DNA from: Arthrobacter zhaoxinii | GTDB lineage: Bacteria; Actinomycetota; Actinomycetes; Actinomycetales; Micrococcaceae | Reading direction: 5' to 3' | Assembly: GCF_025244925.1 (NCBI RefSeq) | Contig: NZ_CP104275.1 | Location: forward strand, 620,001-684,000 | Length of the DNA: 64,000 nucleotides | Made by a program: the position numbers and the translations under genes | The notes under the pieces: model-generated | Told to the model about the DNA's origin: nothing | Databases searched by the model: none | Seen by the model: the letters and a program-made list of their open reading frames with translations, nothing else | Part shown: in pieces, positions 51,165 to 59,071 of the stretch | Layout: each line of letters starts with the position of its first letter | Numbering within the stretch: the first letter of the stretch is position 1

Positions 51165-51737
51165 ATGAATGATTACCTGAGGCTGCAGGAATGGTCATCG
51201 GCGCTGCTCACCGGGGAAAGGATCCGGTTCCGTGAGCTCCGGGAGCAGGACCTGCCGCATCTGTCCGAATGGTGGAATGATCCCGCTTCCGCCATCCTGC
51301 AGCAGAACAGGGTGGCCGCCCGTCCGCAGGGAACGACGGCGGACATGTTCCGGACGTGGAGCAAGAACGAGTCGCCGTCCGGCTTCGGGTACAGCATCGT
51401 CAATCCTGCCGAGCGCCTGATAGGGCATATCAGCGTCTGGGGCATGTCCGTCCCGGAGCGCATTGCCACCATGGCGATCATCATCAGCCCCGAATTCCAG
51501 GACCAGGGATTGGGTCGTGAATCCCTGCAGCTTGGACTGCGGATTGTCTTCGAGGAAATGGGTGCGCACAAAGCCGAGCTGCAGACCTGGTCCTACAACG
51601 AGCGGGCTCTCCATCTGTACCGGTCGCTGGGCTTCAAGGAAGAGGGGCGCCGCCGTGCCGCGGTGTTCCACCAGGGGGTTTTCCACGACCAGATGCTGCT
51701 GGGGATGCTGGAGGACGAGTACCGGGTTTCCCCGTAG
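51165..51737 (+). CDS. GNAT family N-acetyltransferase
   Basis: Acetyltransferase of 190 residues of the RimJ/RimL-like (Acetyltransf_3) group. It begins with RIRFRELREQDLPHLSEWWN (about 20-39); the acetyl-CoA loop is SPEFQDQGLGRESLQLGLR (about 105-123), followed by ALHLYRSLGFKEEGRRRAAV (about 145-164), typical for the group. Target (protein N-terminus, small amine or drug) is unknown. Its start is set by the adjacent TATGAT box; there is no Shine-Dalgarno. The stop is three bases from that of the convergent hydrolase gene. Confidence 0.85.
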   Translation: MNDYLRLQEWSSALLTGERIRFRELREQDLPHLSEWWNDPASAILQQNRVAARPQGTTADMFRTWSKNESPSGFGYSIVNPAERLIGHISVWGMSVPERIATMAIIISPEFQDQGLGRESLQLGLRIVFEEMGAHKAELQTWSYNERALHLYRSLGFKEEGRRRAAVFHQGVFHDQMLLGMLEDEYRVSP

Positions 51738-51740
51738 CGG

Positions 51741-52526
51741 CTACCGGGGGAGAGCAGGTGCGTGTGCCCGGGCGCTGGTCAGCCAGTCATCCATAAGCAC
51801 CGAGACTGCGGCGGGACGCTCCATGTACAGGTGGTGGCCCGCGGCGTCGAGCACTGCGAACGTTCCGCGCACGTAGTGGTCCCTGAGCGCCAGCCCGTCC
51901 TCATATCCGGTGACGTGGTCCTGCCGGCCGAAGATATGCAGCGACGGCGCCTCGAACGGTTCCGGATGGGCTGCCTCCGGCTCCCGCCGCAGCGCGTAGT
52001 CCGCGGCAATCCGCCCGGTCACCTGCTGATCCGTCCCCCGAAGACCGGGAAGGACAAATTCGTTGAACGCCGCGAGGGTGCCCGGAGTCTGGATGACGGC
52101 TATTTCCAGGAAGTCATCATCGGCTGCCTGGTCCGGAAGGGCCGCGGAGATGACTTCGCGTGCGGGGAGCACCCGCTTGCGGTGGTCGGCTGTGAAGACC
52201 GCCCCTAGGGTAGCCAGCCCGAGCACCTGGCCGCGCATCGCGTGCGCCACATGTCGGGCAACCATGCCGCCGAAGGAATGTCCGATGATCGCGAACGGCT
52301 CGTCTCCCAGCCGGTCCCGAAGCTCGTTGACGACGCCGTCGGCCACGTCCTGTGCGCTGGCGACCGGCCCGGGAACCGCCTGTTCGGTCCACGGCAGGTC
52401 GAGGTAGATGCGCCGCCATGAACTGTCAGCCAACGAGCTTTCGAGGGGCAGCATGCTGCGGTGGTCGAGCTCGAAACCGTGCATCAGTACCAGCGGCCTG
52501 CCCTGTCCCGCCTCATGTGCTATCAC
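51741..52526 (-). CDS. Alpha/beta hydrolase
   Basis: Cytoplasmic alpha/beta-hydrolase of 261 residues. The oxyanion region is LVLMHGFELDHRSM (about 12-25), the nucleophile Ser in FAIIGHSFGGMVARH (about 78-92), the acid Asp in HIFGRQDHVTG (about 196-206) and the His in AAGHHLYMERP (about 228-238), so the triad is complete. Esterase, lactonase or haloperoxidase activity cannot be distinguished. The GTG at 52526 follows TAGGAT (52538-52533) after six bases, a leaderless start. It lies downstream of the GntR gene but with its own promoter. Confidence 0.83.
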   Translation of the reverse strand: MIAHEAGQGRPLVLMHGFELDHRSMLPLESSLADSSWRRIYLDLPWTEQAVPGPVASAQDVADGVVNELRDRLGDEPFAIIGHSFGGMVARHVAHAMRGQVLGLATLGAVFTADHRKRVLPAREVISAALPDQAADDDFLEIAVIQTPGTLAAFNEFVLPGLRGTDQQVTGRIAADYALRREPEAAHPEPFEAPSLHIFGRQDHVTGYEDGLALRDHYVRGTFAVLDAAGHHLYMERPAAVSVLMDDWLTSARAHAPALPR

Positions 52527-52579
52527 CGCATCATCCTATGCGGGCTGTCCCTGAAGGAGGGGGAGGACGGCACCGGTCT

Positions 52580-53317
52580 TCAGACCGATTCTGAAGAGGG
52601 CAGCGGCTGGAAAATCCGCGGCTCGTGCGCCCAGACCCCGCCGACCTCGTCCATGGTCCGGCGCATGATCTTCTCCATCGCATTCCGGGCCAGCTCAGGG
52701 TTGTGGGCGTGGATGGCGTGGGCAACGTCCATATGCAGCTGCAGGGCTTCGTCATGCGGGTGGTCCGGCATCAGTCCGTAGTGGGTCCGGCCGCGCAGCA
52801 CCTCAGCGATCATGGACTGCATCTGGCTGAACATCTCATTTCCGGAGGCCGCCAGCACCAGCCCGTGATACCGGATATCGAGGTCCAGGAACAGTTCCAG
52901 GTCTCCGGTCCGGCCGGCTGCCCGCATCTGCGTTGCCACCGTCAGCAGCTCGGCTGCCAGCTCGTCGGGGGCATGGACCGCGGCCAGTTCCGCTGCGGCG
53001 GGTTCGACGGCGGAGCGCAGCTCGGTGAGTGAGCGGAGCTGGCCGCCTTTTCCGGAAGCGGCGAGACGCCACCGGATCACCGTGGCGTCAAAGACATTCC
53101 AGTCAGTTGCGGGGAGAACCCGGATACCCACGCGCTTGACGGTTTCCACGAGGCCCAGTGACTGCAGCACCCGCACCGCCTCGCGGGCAACGGACCGGGA
53201 CACCTGCAGTTCGGTTTCGAGGTGTTCCGAATGCATGGTGTCTCCGGCAGCAAGTTCACCGGAGACAATCCGCATGCCCAGCGTTTCCATCACGAGGTTG
53301 TGCAGCCGGGAACTCAT
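52580..53317 (-). CDS. GntR/FCD-family regulator
   Basis: Transcription regulator of 245 residues. The N-terminal winged helix (about 3-68) contains IVSGELAAGDTMHSEHLETE and VSRSVAREAVRVLQSLGLVE. The helical FCD sensor domain (about 90-225) keeps the metal-ligand pattern: Asp and His in LDLDIRYHGLVLAASGN, and His in LHMDVAHAIHAHN. It lies two genes past the idonate operon, on the opposite strand, and is the best candidate to bind the palindrome at 47224. DgoR and related FCD repressors respond to sugar acids, which fits. Confidence 0.88.
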   Translation of the reverse strand: MSSRLHNLVMETLGMRIVSGELAAGDTMHSEHLETELQVSRSVAREAVRVLQSLGLVETVKRVGIRVLPATDWNVFDATVIRWRLAASGKGGQLRSLTELRSAVEPAAAELAAVHAPDELAAELLTVATQMRAAGRTGDLELFLDLDIRYHGLVLAASGNEMFSQMQSMIAEVLRGRTHYGLMPDHPHDEALQLHMDVAHAIHAHNPELARNAMEKIMRRTMDEVGGVWAHEPRIFQPLPSSESV

Positions 53318-53398
53318 GCGGACCGGCGAGGCATTGCTGCGGTAAGAATCACCTCTGTATTGTACGCACCGGCGTCGTAACGTCCGTCACAGCAGCAG

Positions 53399-54436
53399 CT
53401 AGCCGGCAGCCTGCGTTGTCGCGTTTCCCTGCGGTTTCACCACCGGGAAGCTGCCGTGCGGTTCGTCGTCCTCTTCGAAATGGTTATAGGCCCGAGCCAC
53501 AATCAACGGATCGGGTGCGTGTGCAATGGAGCGATCCTTGTTCGGGTATTCCACCGTGTTCAGCACGTGGCGCATCGCCTCGAGCCGGGCGCGTTTCTTG
53601 TCGTTGGACTTCACTGCCGTCCAGGGAGCGTCTCCGGTATCCGTGTAGAAGAACATGGCCTCCTTCGCCTCCGTGTAGGCGTCCCACTTATCCAGGCTGG
53701 CCAGGTCAGTAGGTGAGAGCTTCCACTGCTTCACGGGATCGGTTTCCCGGGCAGCGAACCGGGCCATCTGTTCCGCTCGGCCCACCGAGAACCACAGCTT
53801 GTGCAGCAGGGTGCCGGAGTTGACGAGCATCCGCTCCAGTTCCGGAACCTCCCGCATGAACTCAAGGTACTGCGCCGGGGTGCAGTACCCCATCACGCGT
53901 TCGACGCCGGCCCGGTTGTACCAGGAGCGGTCCATCATCACGATTTCCCCGCCGCTGGGCAGCGTACGGATATACCGCTGGAAGTACCACTGGGTCTGTT
54001 CCTCGGAGGTGGGCTTTTCCAGGGCCACCACCCGTGCGCCGCGGGGATTCAGGTGCTCGTCGAACCGCTTGATCGCTCCGCCCTTTCCGGCGGCATCCCG
54101 GCCCTCGAAGATGATGAGCATTTTCTGGCCGGTTTCCTTGACCCACAGCTGCATCTTCAACAGTTCAATCTGGAGGCGGCGCTTCTGCCGGTCATAGGTC
54201 CGCCGGTTGAGCTTGGTGTCATAGGGATAGTTCTGCCGCCAGGCGTCGTCGTCGACGTCGATTTTGAGCTTTTTGCCCTTCTTTTTGAGCTCCTGAAGCT
54301 CATCGAGTTCCTGGGCGTAGTCCTCAGCGACAGCGACGCGCTGCCCGTTCAGGCTTTTCCCGTCCGCCTCCGCTCCGTCGGTTACCGGCGGCTGCCGGGT
54401 CGAAACTTCCTTGGTGCCGTTCTTATTGTTTGCCAT
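53399..54436 (-). CDS. ppk2: Polyphosphate kinase 2
   Basis: PPK2-family enzyme of 345 residues, using polyphosphate to phosphorylate nucleoside diphosphates (GDP or ADP). A charged N-terminal extension of about 75 residues with ELKKKGKKLKIDVDDDAW precedes the P-loop kinase core. Walker A is IIFEGRDAAGKGGAIKRFDE (about 109-128), and the lid and Walker B regions are EEQTQWYFQRYI and MMDRSWYNRAGVERVMG (about 168-184), as in class I PPK2. ATG 54436 follows GGAGATG; the longer frame is not conserved. Monocistronic between a divergent nuclease gene and the GntR gene. Confidence 0.93.
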   Translation of the reverse strand: MANNKNGTKEVSTRQPPVTDGAEADGKSLNGQRVAVAEDYAQELDELQELKKKGKKLKIDVDDDAWRQNYPYDTKLNRRTYDRQKRRLQIELLKMQLWVKETGQKMLIIFEGRDAAGKGGAIKRFDEHLNPRGARVVALEKPTSEEQTQWYFQRYIRTLPSGGEIVMMDRSWYNRAGVERVMGYCTPAQYLEFMREVPELERMLVNSGTLLHKLWFSVGRAEQMARFAARETDPVKQWKLSPTDLASLDKWDAYTEAKEAMFFYTDTGDAPWTAVKSNDKKRARLEAMRHVLNTVEYPNKDRSIAHAPDPLIVARAYNHFEEDDEPHGSFPVVKPQGNATTQAAG

Positions 54437-54572
54437 GACATCTCCGCTGCAGGTCCGTTTTTCCGAATCTACGCGGCACTGCCCACGGATTGGAAGAGGA
54501 ATCGGGTTCTGTGCACGACGGCGTCGGGCAGCTTGGGCGGCGCGCCTGACCGGGAGCCGGTGCCCGGCCACA

Positions 54573-54578
54573 GATAAT
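54573..54578 (+). promoter_or_regulatory. -10 box GATAAT of HNH lipoprotein gene
   Basis: GATAAT ends eight bases before ATG 54587. There is no Shine-Dalgarno, so leaderless or near-leaderless initiation is likely. Confidence 0.45.
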
Positions 54579-54586
54579 GGTTGGCG

Positions 54587-55612
54587 ATGACTTCACTACG
54601 CACCAAAGCTCTGTCCATCATTGCCCTGCTTGCCCTCGGTACCGTCGGCTGCACCCCGGTTACCGACAGCCATTCCGCACCAGCTCCGTCCGCTGACATC
54701 TCCGAGTCGGCCTCCACCCAGCCTGCAGCGACCGAGCCCGCCGACGTCGAGCCCGCCCAGCAGGAACCGGCCGAACCGGCGGCACCGGCTGCGGCAGGCA
54801 CCGCCCTGGACCAGCTGGCAGGCATCCCGATCAAGGGCCGCGCGCCGAAGACCGGATATGACCGGGAACAGTTCGGCCCGGCCTGGGCTGATACGGACCG
54901 CAACGGCTGCGACACCCGCAACGACATCCTCGCCCGGGACCTCGTGGACGTCGTGTACAAGGACGGAACCCGGGAATGCGTGGTTGCTTCCGGCACGTTC
55001 CTGGACCCCTACACGGGAACCACCATCGCGTTTGTCCGCGGTAACGCCACCAGCACCGCGGTTCAGATTGACCATGTCGTGGCCCTGTCCGATGCCTGGC
55101 AGAAGGGGGCCCAGCAGCTCTCCGCCGAGGAGCGCCGCCAGCTGGCGAACGATCCGTTGAACCTCATGGCTGCCGACGGTCCGGCGAACGGCTCGAAGTC
55201 CGACAGCGACGCCGCCACGTGGCTGCCCGCCAACAAGGGATTCCGCTGCGAATATGTGGCCCGGCAGACCGCGGTCAAAGCCGAATACCGGCTGTGGATG
55301 ACGCAGGCCGAGCATGATGCCATTGCAGCGGTGCTCTCGGGCTGCCCGGAGGAGCCCGTTCCCGCCCGTGATGGAGCGATGCCCGTAGCAGCCGATGCCG
55401 CCCAGCCTGCACCGGCCGTGGAACCGGCTCCTGCCGCGCCCGCTCCGGCCGCTCCCGCACCGGCCGCGCCTGCTCCGGCGGCGCCCGCAGGGGCGAGCTA
55501 TGCCAACTGCTCGGCGGTTAAAGCCGCGGGTGTTGCGCCGATCCGCCCCGGAGACCCCGGTTGGGATCCGAAATTCGACCGGGACGGCGACGGCGTGGGC
55601 TGTACGTCCTAG
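54587..55612 (+). CDS. Secreted HNH nuclease lipoprotein with excalibur domain
   Basis: Lipoprotein of 341 residues. The signal peptide TKALSIIALLALGTVGC gives an acylated Cys near residue 22; an Ala/Pro/Glu linker follows. The central domain (about 75-255) is of the DUF1524/GmrSD C-terminal HNH type: IDHVVALSDAWQKGA (about 161-175) with the DH pair, NDPLNLMAADGPANGSKSD (about 192-210) and WLPANKGFRC. A linker of APAAP repeats leads to a C-terminal excalibur calcium-binding motif, NCSAVKAAGVAPIRPGD to FDRDGDGVGC. So it is a cell-surface nuclease, perhaps for DNA scavenging or defence. ATG 54587 follows a GATAAT box. Confidence 0.85.
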   Translation: MTSLRTKALSIIALLALGTVGCTPVTDSHSAPAPSADISESASTQPAATEPADVEPAQQEPAEPAAPAAAGTALDQLAGIPIKGRAPKTGYDREQFGPAWADTDRNGCDTRNDILARDLVDVVYKDGTRECVVASGTFLDPYTGTTIAFVRGNATSTAVQIDHVVALSDAWQKGAQQLSAEERRQLANDPLNLMAADGPANGSKSDSDAATWLPANKGFRCEYVARQTAVKAEYRLWMTQAEHDAIAAVLSGCPEEPVPARDGAMPVAADAAQPAPAVEPAPAAPAPAAPAPAAPAPAAPAGASYANCSAVKAAGVAPIRPGDPGWDPKFDRDGDGVGCTS

Positions 55613-55631
55613 GCCACCGGCAACACACCAT

Positions 55632-55667
55632 GCCCCGCCCTGCAGCGAAATGCTGCCCGGGCGGGGC
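55632..55667. terminator. Bidirectional terminator
   Basis: GCCCCGCCC (55632-55640) pairs with GGGCGGGGC (55659-55667), and an inner stem GCAGC-gaaat-GCTGC continues it; CTGTTT follows on the plus strand. It lies between the convergent nuclease and gluQ genes. Confidence 0.8.
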
Positions 55668-55677
55668 CTGTTTCGCG

Positions 55678-56595
55678 TTAGGAGTTACTGCGTGCGGTTC
55701 GAAGATCCCGTGCGGGGTCGAAAATCCAGGGCTCCAGCGGGATCCGGGCAGGGGAGAAGGCGGCCAGCGCCGCGTGCAGGTCCCCGGGCAGTCCCAGCGA
55801 CCCGAGGATCTGGGCCCGGACGGCGTCGGCGTCCAGCCCGGCTGCGGCGAGGTCGGAAAGGGTGACGGCGCCGTCCCGCTTGGCCAGCCGCTGCCCGGAG
55901 GTATTCAGGGCCAGCGGTACGTGGGCGTAGCCGACGGGCGGCAGGCCGAGCAGGGAACCGAGATAGGCCTGCCGGGGTGCCGAACTGAGCAGGTCATCCC
56001 CGCGGACCACCTGGTCGATGCCCTGCAGTGCGTCATCCAGAACCACCGCAAGGTTGTAGGAGGGGGCGCCGTCGTTGCGCAGCAGCACCAGGTCATCAAC
56101 GGCCGAGGTGTAGCTGCCGTGCAGCTCGTCGGTCACGGTGAACTCGCGAACCTCCGCCCGCAGGCGCAGCGCCGCCGGACGGTCCCGCCGTCGTCGGGCG
56201 CGTTGTTCTTCGGTCAGGTGGCGGCAGGTGCCGAGGTAGGCTCCGGGCGGTGCATGCGGAGCCGAGGCCGCTTCCGCCACCTCCCGGCGGGTGCAGAAGC
56301 ACTCGTATACCAGTCCTGCCCGGCGCAGTCCGTTGATCGCATCGAGATAGATGTCGGTGCGTTCTGACTGACGGATGATGTCTGAGTCCCAGTCCAGGCC
56401 GACGGCGGTAAGGTCGCGCAGCTGGGCGGCTTCGGCGCCGGAGCGCACCCGGTCCAGGTCCTCCATCCGCAGCAGGAACCGGCGGCCGGTGCTGCGGGCG
56501 AAGAGCCAGGCCAGCAGGGCGGTGCGCAGGTTTCCTACATGCAGCTCTCCGGTGGGACTGGGAGCGAAGCGGCCGGCGGCGGAGGAAATAGGCAC
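55678..56595 (-). CDS. gluQ: Glutamyl-Q tRNA(Asp) synthetase
   Basis: GluQRS (YadB) of 305 residues, a truncated glutamyl-tRNA synthetase that attaches glutamate to queuosine in tRNA-Asp. It shows GRFAPSPTGELHVGNLRTAL (about 8-27) with the HIGH-like LHVGN, the zinc-binding region CFCTRREVAE (about 101-110) with a later GTCRH, and AKRDGAV (about 241-247) in place of KMSKS. The anticodon-binding domain of GluRS is absent, as expected. The GTG at 56595 follows TAGACT (56607-56602) after six bases, so the transcript is leaderless. Confidence 0.9.
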   Translation of the reverse strand: MPISSAAGRFAPSPTGELHVGNLRTALLAWLFARSTGRRFLLRMEDLDRVRSGAEAAQLRDLTAVGLDWDSDIIRQSERTDIYLDAINGLRRAGLVYECFCTRREVAEAASAPHAPPGAYLGTCRHLTEEQRARRRRDRPAALRLRAEVREFTVTDELHGSYTSAVDDLVLLRNDGAPSYNLAVVLDDALQGIDQVVRGDDLLSSAPRQAYLGSLLGLPPVGYAHVPLALNTSGQRLAKRDGAVTLSDLAAAGLDADAVRAQILGSLGLPGDLHAALAAFSPARIPLEPWIFDPARDLRTARSNS

Positions 56596-56705
56596 AGCTT
56601 CAGTCTATTCCGGCGCCGTGGGATCCGCCGGTCGTGCCCTTTCCGCTCCGGGCGGAAGGGAAGTACATTAGCGGGGTTTCTGAGGTGCGAGTCTGCGGAC
56701 CGGGG

Positions 56706-57011
56706 ATGTCCGCATGGCCGTGGTTCATTCCCGGGGCGGTGCTTAGCGTTGCAGGCATGGGACTTATGGAGCTCGAGGTTGCGCGGATGGAACACCGCCT
56801 GCGGGCAGCCGAGGTAGAGCGCCGCCACGCCCTCCGGCGAACCCTGCAGGAGCGGCAGCAGCCGGACGGCGCGGAGCGTGCCGAGACCGACTGGCCGCTG
56901 GCCACGCTTCGCCTGGGGCGGTTCAGCTTCGCGCTGTTCCGCACCGTCCGGCTGCCGGACGAACCCGATGTCCGCCATTCACCAGGGACGTCCAGACTTC
57001 TTCCGGGGTAG
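56706..57011 (+). CDS. Unknown small coiled-coil protein
   Basis: Possible protein of 101 residues. A short hydrophobic start, MSAWPWFIPGAVLSVAGMGL, is followed by MELEVARMEHRLRAAEVERR, a charged helix likely to form a coiled coil, and a Trp/Leu/Phe-rich end. Third codon positions are G/C-rich in this frame and the frame is longer upstream (to 56634). The start is uncertain because no clear Shine-Dalgarno stands before 56706. Not recognised. It converges on the permease gene. Confidence 0.45.
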   Translation: MSAWPWFIPGAVLSVAGMGLMELEVARMEHRLRAAEVERRHALRRTLQERQQPDGAERAETDWPLATLRLGRFSFALFRTVRLPDEPDVRHSPGTSRLLPG

Positions 57012-57026
57012 CGGGGGCAGCGGAAC

Positions 57027-58460
57027 TCAGACCCTGTTGTCGGCCGTGCCCTGGGCCCCGGCGTCGTACGTTTCATCAACCAGGTCCGCGCGCACCAGGC
57101 CCTCGCCGCGGACCCAGAGACGGTAGGCGCCGAACAGGAACGCGATCCACACGGCGCCCACAATCAGGGCCACCCGGGTTTCGGGCATGATGCCGAGCAG
57201 CGCCACAATGAAGACCATAAAGGCCAGCGCCGCATAGGACGCAACCGGCCAGAACGGTACGCCGAATTCGGAGGCCGGCAGGTTCCGGCGCTTGATTTCC
57301 CGCTTCATCGCGATGTGCGAGAGCAGGATCATCAGCCACACCCAGACCGTCGCGAAGGTGGCAATGGAAGCGATGATCGTGAACAGCGATTCGGGCAGCA
57401 GCGCATTCAGTACGACGCCGGCCAGCAGCACCACGGCCATGGTCGCCACGGTCATCCAGGGCACGCCGTGCCGGGAAATCCGGGCGAACGACGCCGGGGC
57501 CTGACCTTCCTGCGAAAGTCCGTAGAGGACGCGGCCGGCACCGAAGATGTCGGAGTTGATGGCGGAGATCGCGGCGGTGATCACCACGGCGTTGAGGATG
57601 TGCGCTGCCGCGGGGATGCCGAGGGCGTCGAAGATCTGCACGAACGGACTGGTTTCGCCGTTGATGTCCTGCCACGGGAAGATCATCATCAGGATGCCCA
57701 GGGCGCATACGTAGAAGAGCAGGATGCGTACCGGCACGGTGTTGACCGCGGCCGGGATGGCCTTCTTGGGGTTGTCCGCTTCGCCGGCGGTGATGCCGAT
57801 GGTTTCAATGCCGCCGAAGGCAAACATCACAATCGAGAAGGACGCCAGCAGGCCCCAGAACCCGTTGGCGAAGAACCCTCCGGAGCCCAGCATCGTGTCC
57901 AGGCCGGGGTTGGCGGCGTCGGGCAGTCCGAAGCCGAAGACGACGATGGCCGCTCCGCCTACGATCATCGCAATGATGGCGGCGACCTTGATCAGCGAGA
58001 GCCAGAATTCGGTCTCGCCGAACACCTTCACCCGCATCAGGTTCAGCGCGGCGATCAGCATAACGACGGCGAGGATCCAGATCCAGCGCGGTACGTCTTC
58101 GAACCAGAAGCCCATATAGATACCGAACGCAGTGACGTCCGCAATGGCGACGATGGCCATTTCGAAGGCGAACGTCCAGCCGGTGATGAACCCTGCGAAC
58201 GGGCCCAGATAGCGGCTGGCGTAGTGTCCGAACGATCCGGAGACCGGATGCCGGACAGCCATTTCGCCGAGTGCCCGCATGACCAGGAAGACAGCGGCTC
58301 CGCCGATCATGTAGGCCAGCAGGACGGACGGTCCGGCGGACTGGATGGCTGAGGCGGACCCGTAGAAGAGGCCGGTGCCGATGGCCGAACCGAGCGCCAT
58401 GAAGCGGATGTGCCGGACATTCAGCCCGCGGGCCAATGCCTGGGTAAAGGAGGACTTCAA
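57027..58460 (-). CDS. APC-family amino acid permease
   Basis: Amino-acid permease of 477 residues with twelve helices, of the AAT group (ProY/GabP/AnsP-like). The helix 1 motif is [20 protein letters not shown] (about 19-38), followed by [32 protein letters not shown] (about 63-82) and [19 protein letters not shown] (about 213-231). The protein looks most like proline-specific ProY/GABA permeases, but the substrate is not certain. AAGGTGCG lies upstream of ATG 58460. Alone, with the AT-rich pocket and small ORF behind its promoter. Confidence 0.88.
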   Translation of the reverse strand: MKSSFTQALARGLNVRHIRFMALGSAIGTGLFYGSASAIQSAGPSVLLAYMIGGAAVFLVMRALGEMAVRHPVSGSFGHYASRYLGPFAGFITGWTFAFEMAIVAIADVTAFGIYMGFWFEDVPRWIWILAVVMLIAALNLMRVKVFGETEFWLSLIKVAAIIAMIVGGAAIVVFGFGLPDAANPGLDTMLGSGGFFANGFWGLLASFSIVMFAFGGIETIGITAGEADNPKKAIPAAVNTVPVRILLFYVCALGILMMIFPWQDINGETSPFVQIFDALGIPAAAHILNAVVITAAISAINSDIFGAGRVLYGLSQEGQAPASFARISRHGVPWMTVATMAVVLLAGVVLNALLPESLFTIIASIATFATVWVWLMILLSHIAMKREIKRRNLPASEFGVPFWPVASYAALAFMVFIVALLGIMPETRVALIVGAVWIAFLFGAYRLWVRGEGLVRADLVDETYDAGAQGTADNRV

Positions 58461-58742
58461 GAAAACGCACCTTGGAATGTGGGGAGGTAGGCCGATTCAG
58501 GGGCCAATCCATATTACGCCCACGAGCCGGATGCGGTTTTCAGGGTGTGGGGTGGCACATAGACCCACCAGCGGGTCCTAGCCGCGGGAGGGGCAGCCTG
58601 ACGGACGTTGATCTTCCCAAAGGCTTAGGGTCCTGGGGCAGCATCCGTTCACACCACACCCATGAGTACGTTGAAGAGCGAATTATGTGTAAAACTCCCA
58701 GTAAGATAAAAAACCAACTCCCTTTAAGGGGCCCGTAGTGCG
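58461..58742. other. Intergenic, promoter side of permease
   Basis: No supported gene. Composition falls from typical GC-rich sequence to an A/T-rich patch from about 58660 on. A 17-codon frame from ATG 58684 with GAAGAG before it is too short to call. CCCTT-T-AAGGG near 58722-58732 is a small palindrome. Confidence 0.4.
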
Positions 58743-58769
58743 GTCCTTTCATTTTTGTCCCGAAAGGAC
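58743..58769 (+). promoter_or_regulatory. Hairpin masking Shine-Dalgarno of small gene
   Basis: GTCCTTTC (58743-58750) pairs perfectly with GAAAGGAC (58762-58769). The 3' arm contains the AAAGGA that would serve as ribosome binding site for the ATG at 58780, so translation could be controlled by opening of the hairpin. Confidence 0.45.
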
Positions 58770-58779
58770 GGAAAACCTG

Positions 58780-58902
58780 ATGAGTAAAACCAAAACCAAG
58801 CAGTACACTTTCGGACGACTCGTATTTGATTTCCTGATGACCGTAATTACCGGAGGTTTCTGGCTTATTTGGGTCCTGGTAAAGTACCTTCGGACGCACT
58901 GA
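58780..58902 (+). CDS. Small 40-residue membrane protein, phage/ICE-like
   Basis: A 40-codon gene with a Lys-rich start (MSKTKTKQYTFGRLVFD), one hydrophobic segment, FLMTVITGGFWLIWVLV (about 18-34), and a basic end, KYLRTH. Codons such as AAA, GTA, ATT, CTT and TTT are rare elsewhere in the window, and the whole pocket is A/T-rich, so acquisition from outside is likely. From memory, very small proteins with ITGGxWLIW occur in phages and integrative elements of Gram-positive bacteria; this is not verified. A type-I-toxin-like or superinfection-immunity role is possible. SD AAAGGA lies in a hairpin. Confidence 0.6.
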   Translation: MSKTKTKQYTFGRLVFDFLMTVITGGFWLIWVLVKYLRTH

Positions 58903-59016
58903 GGCATCGAACGAATCGGCAGCATGATTGCCGCCATAGCACCCCGATCCTGTGGGGACTACCAGTAGCTCATTGGCGGGATGGCAGGAAGGACTGGTCG
59001 CCGTTGCTAACAGAGG
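58903..59016. other. Intergenic after small membrane-protein gene
   Basis: No gene supported. The sequence returns to higher GC. It ends at the hairpin terminator of the minus-strand VOC operon. Confidence 0.4.
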
Positions 59017-59052
59017 CACAGGCAGGTCCCCGCTTGGGGAATCCTGCCCGTG
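59017..59052 (-). terminator. Hairpin terminator after VOC gene
   Basis: CAC-A-GGCAGG (59017-59026) pairs with CCTGCC-C-GTG (59043-59052), with an inner CCCC-gctt-GGGG stem. It stands about 20 bases after the stop of the ArsR operon. U-tract is weak. Confidence 0.65.
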
Positions 59053-59071
59053 CGCTGGTTTAACTCCTCGC

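Noticed and set aside
52574..52588. CGGTCT-TC-AGACCG palindrome at the end of the GntR gene
   Set aside because: Overlaps the stop codon and lacks a U-tract; likely chance in GC-rich sequence.
55390..55500. CRISPR-like short repeats
   Set aside because: The repeats are codons for APAAP linkers within a lipoprotein gene and have no spacers.
58684..58737. 17-codon frame with GAAGAG upstream
   Set aside because: Too short to separate from chance; no downstream gene suggesting a leader peptide in that orientation except the small membrane gene.
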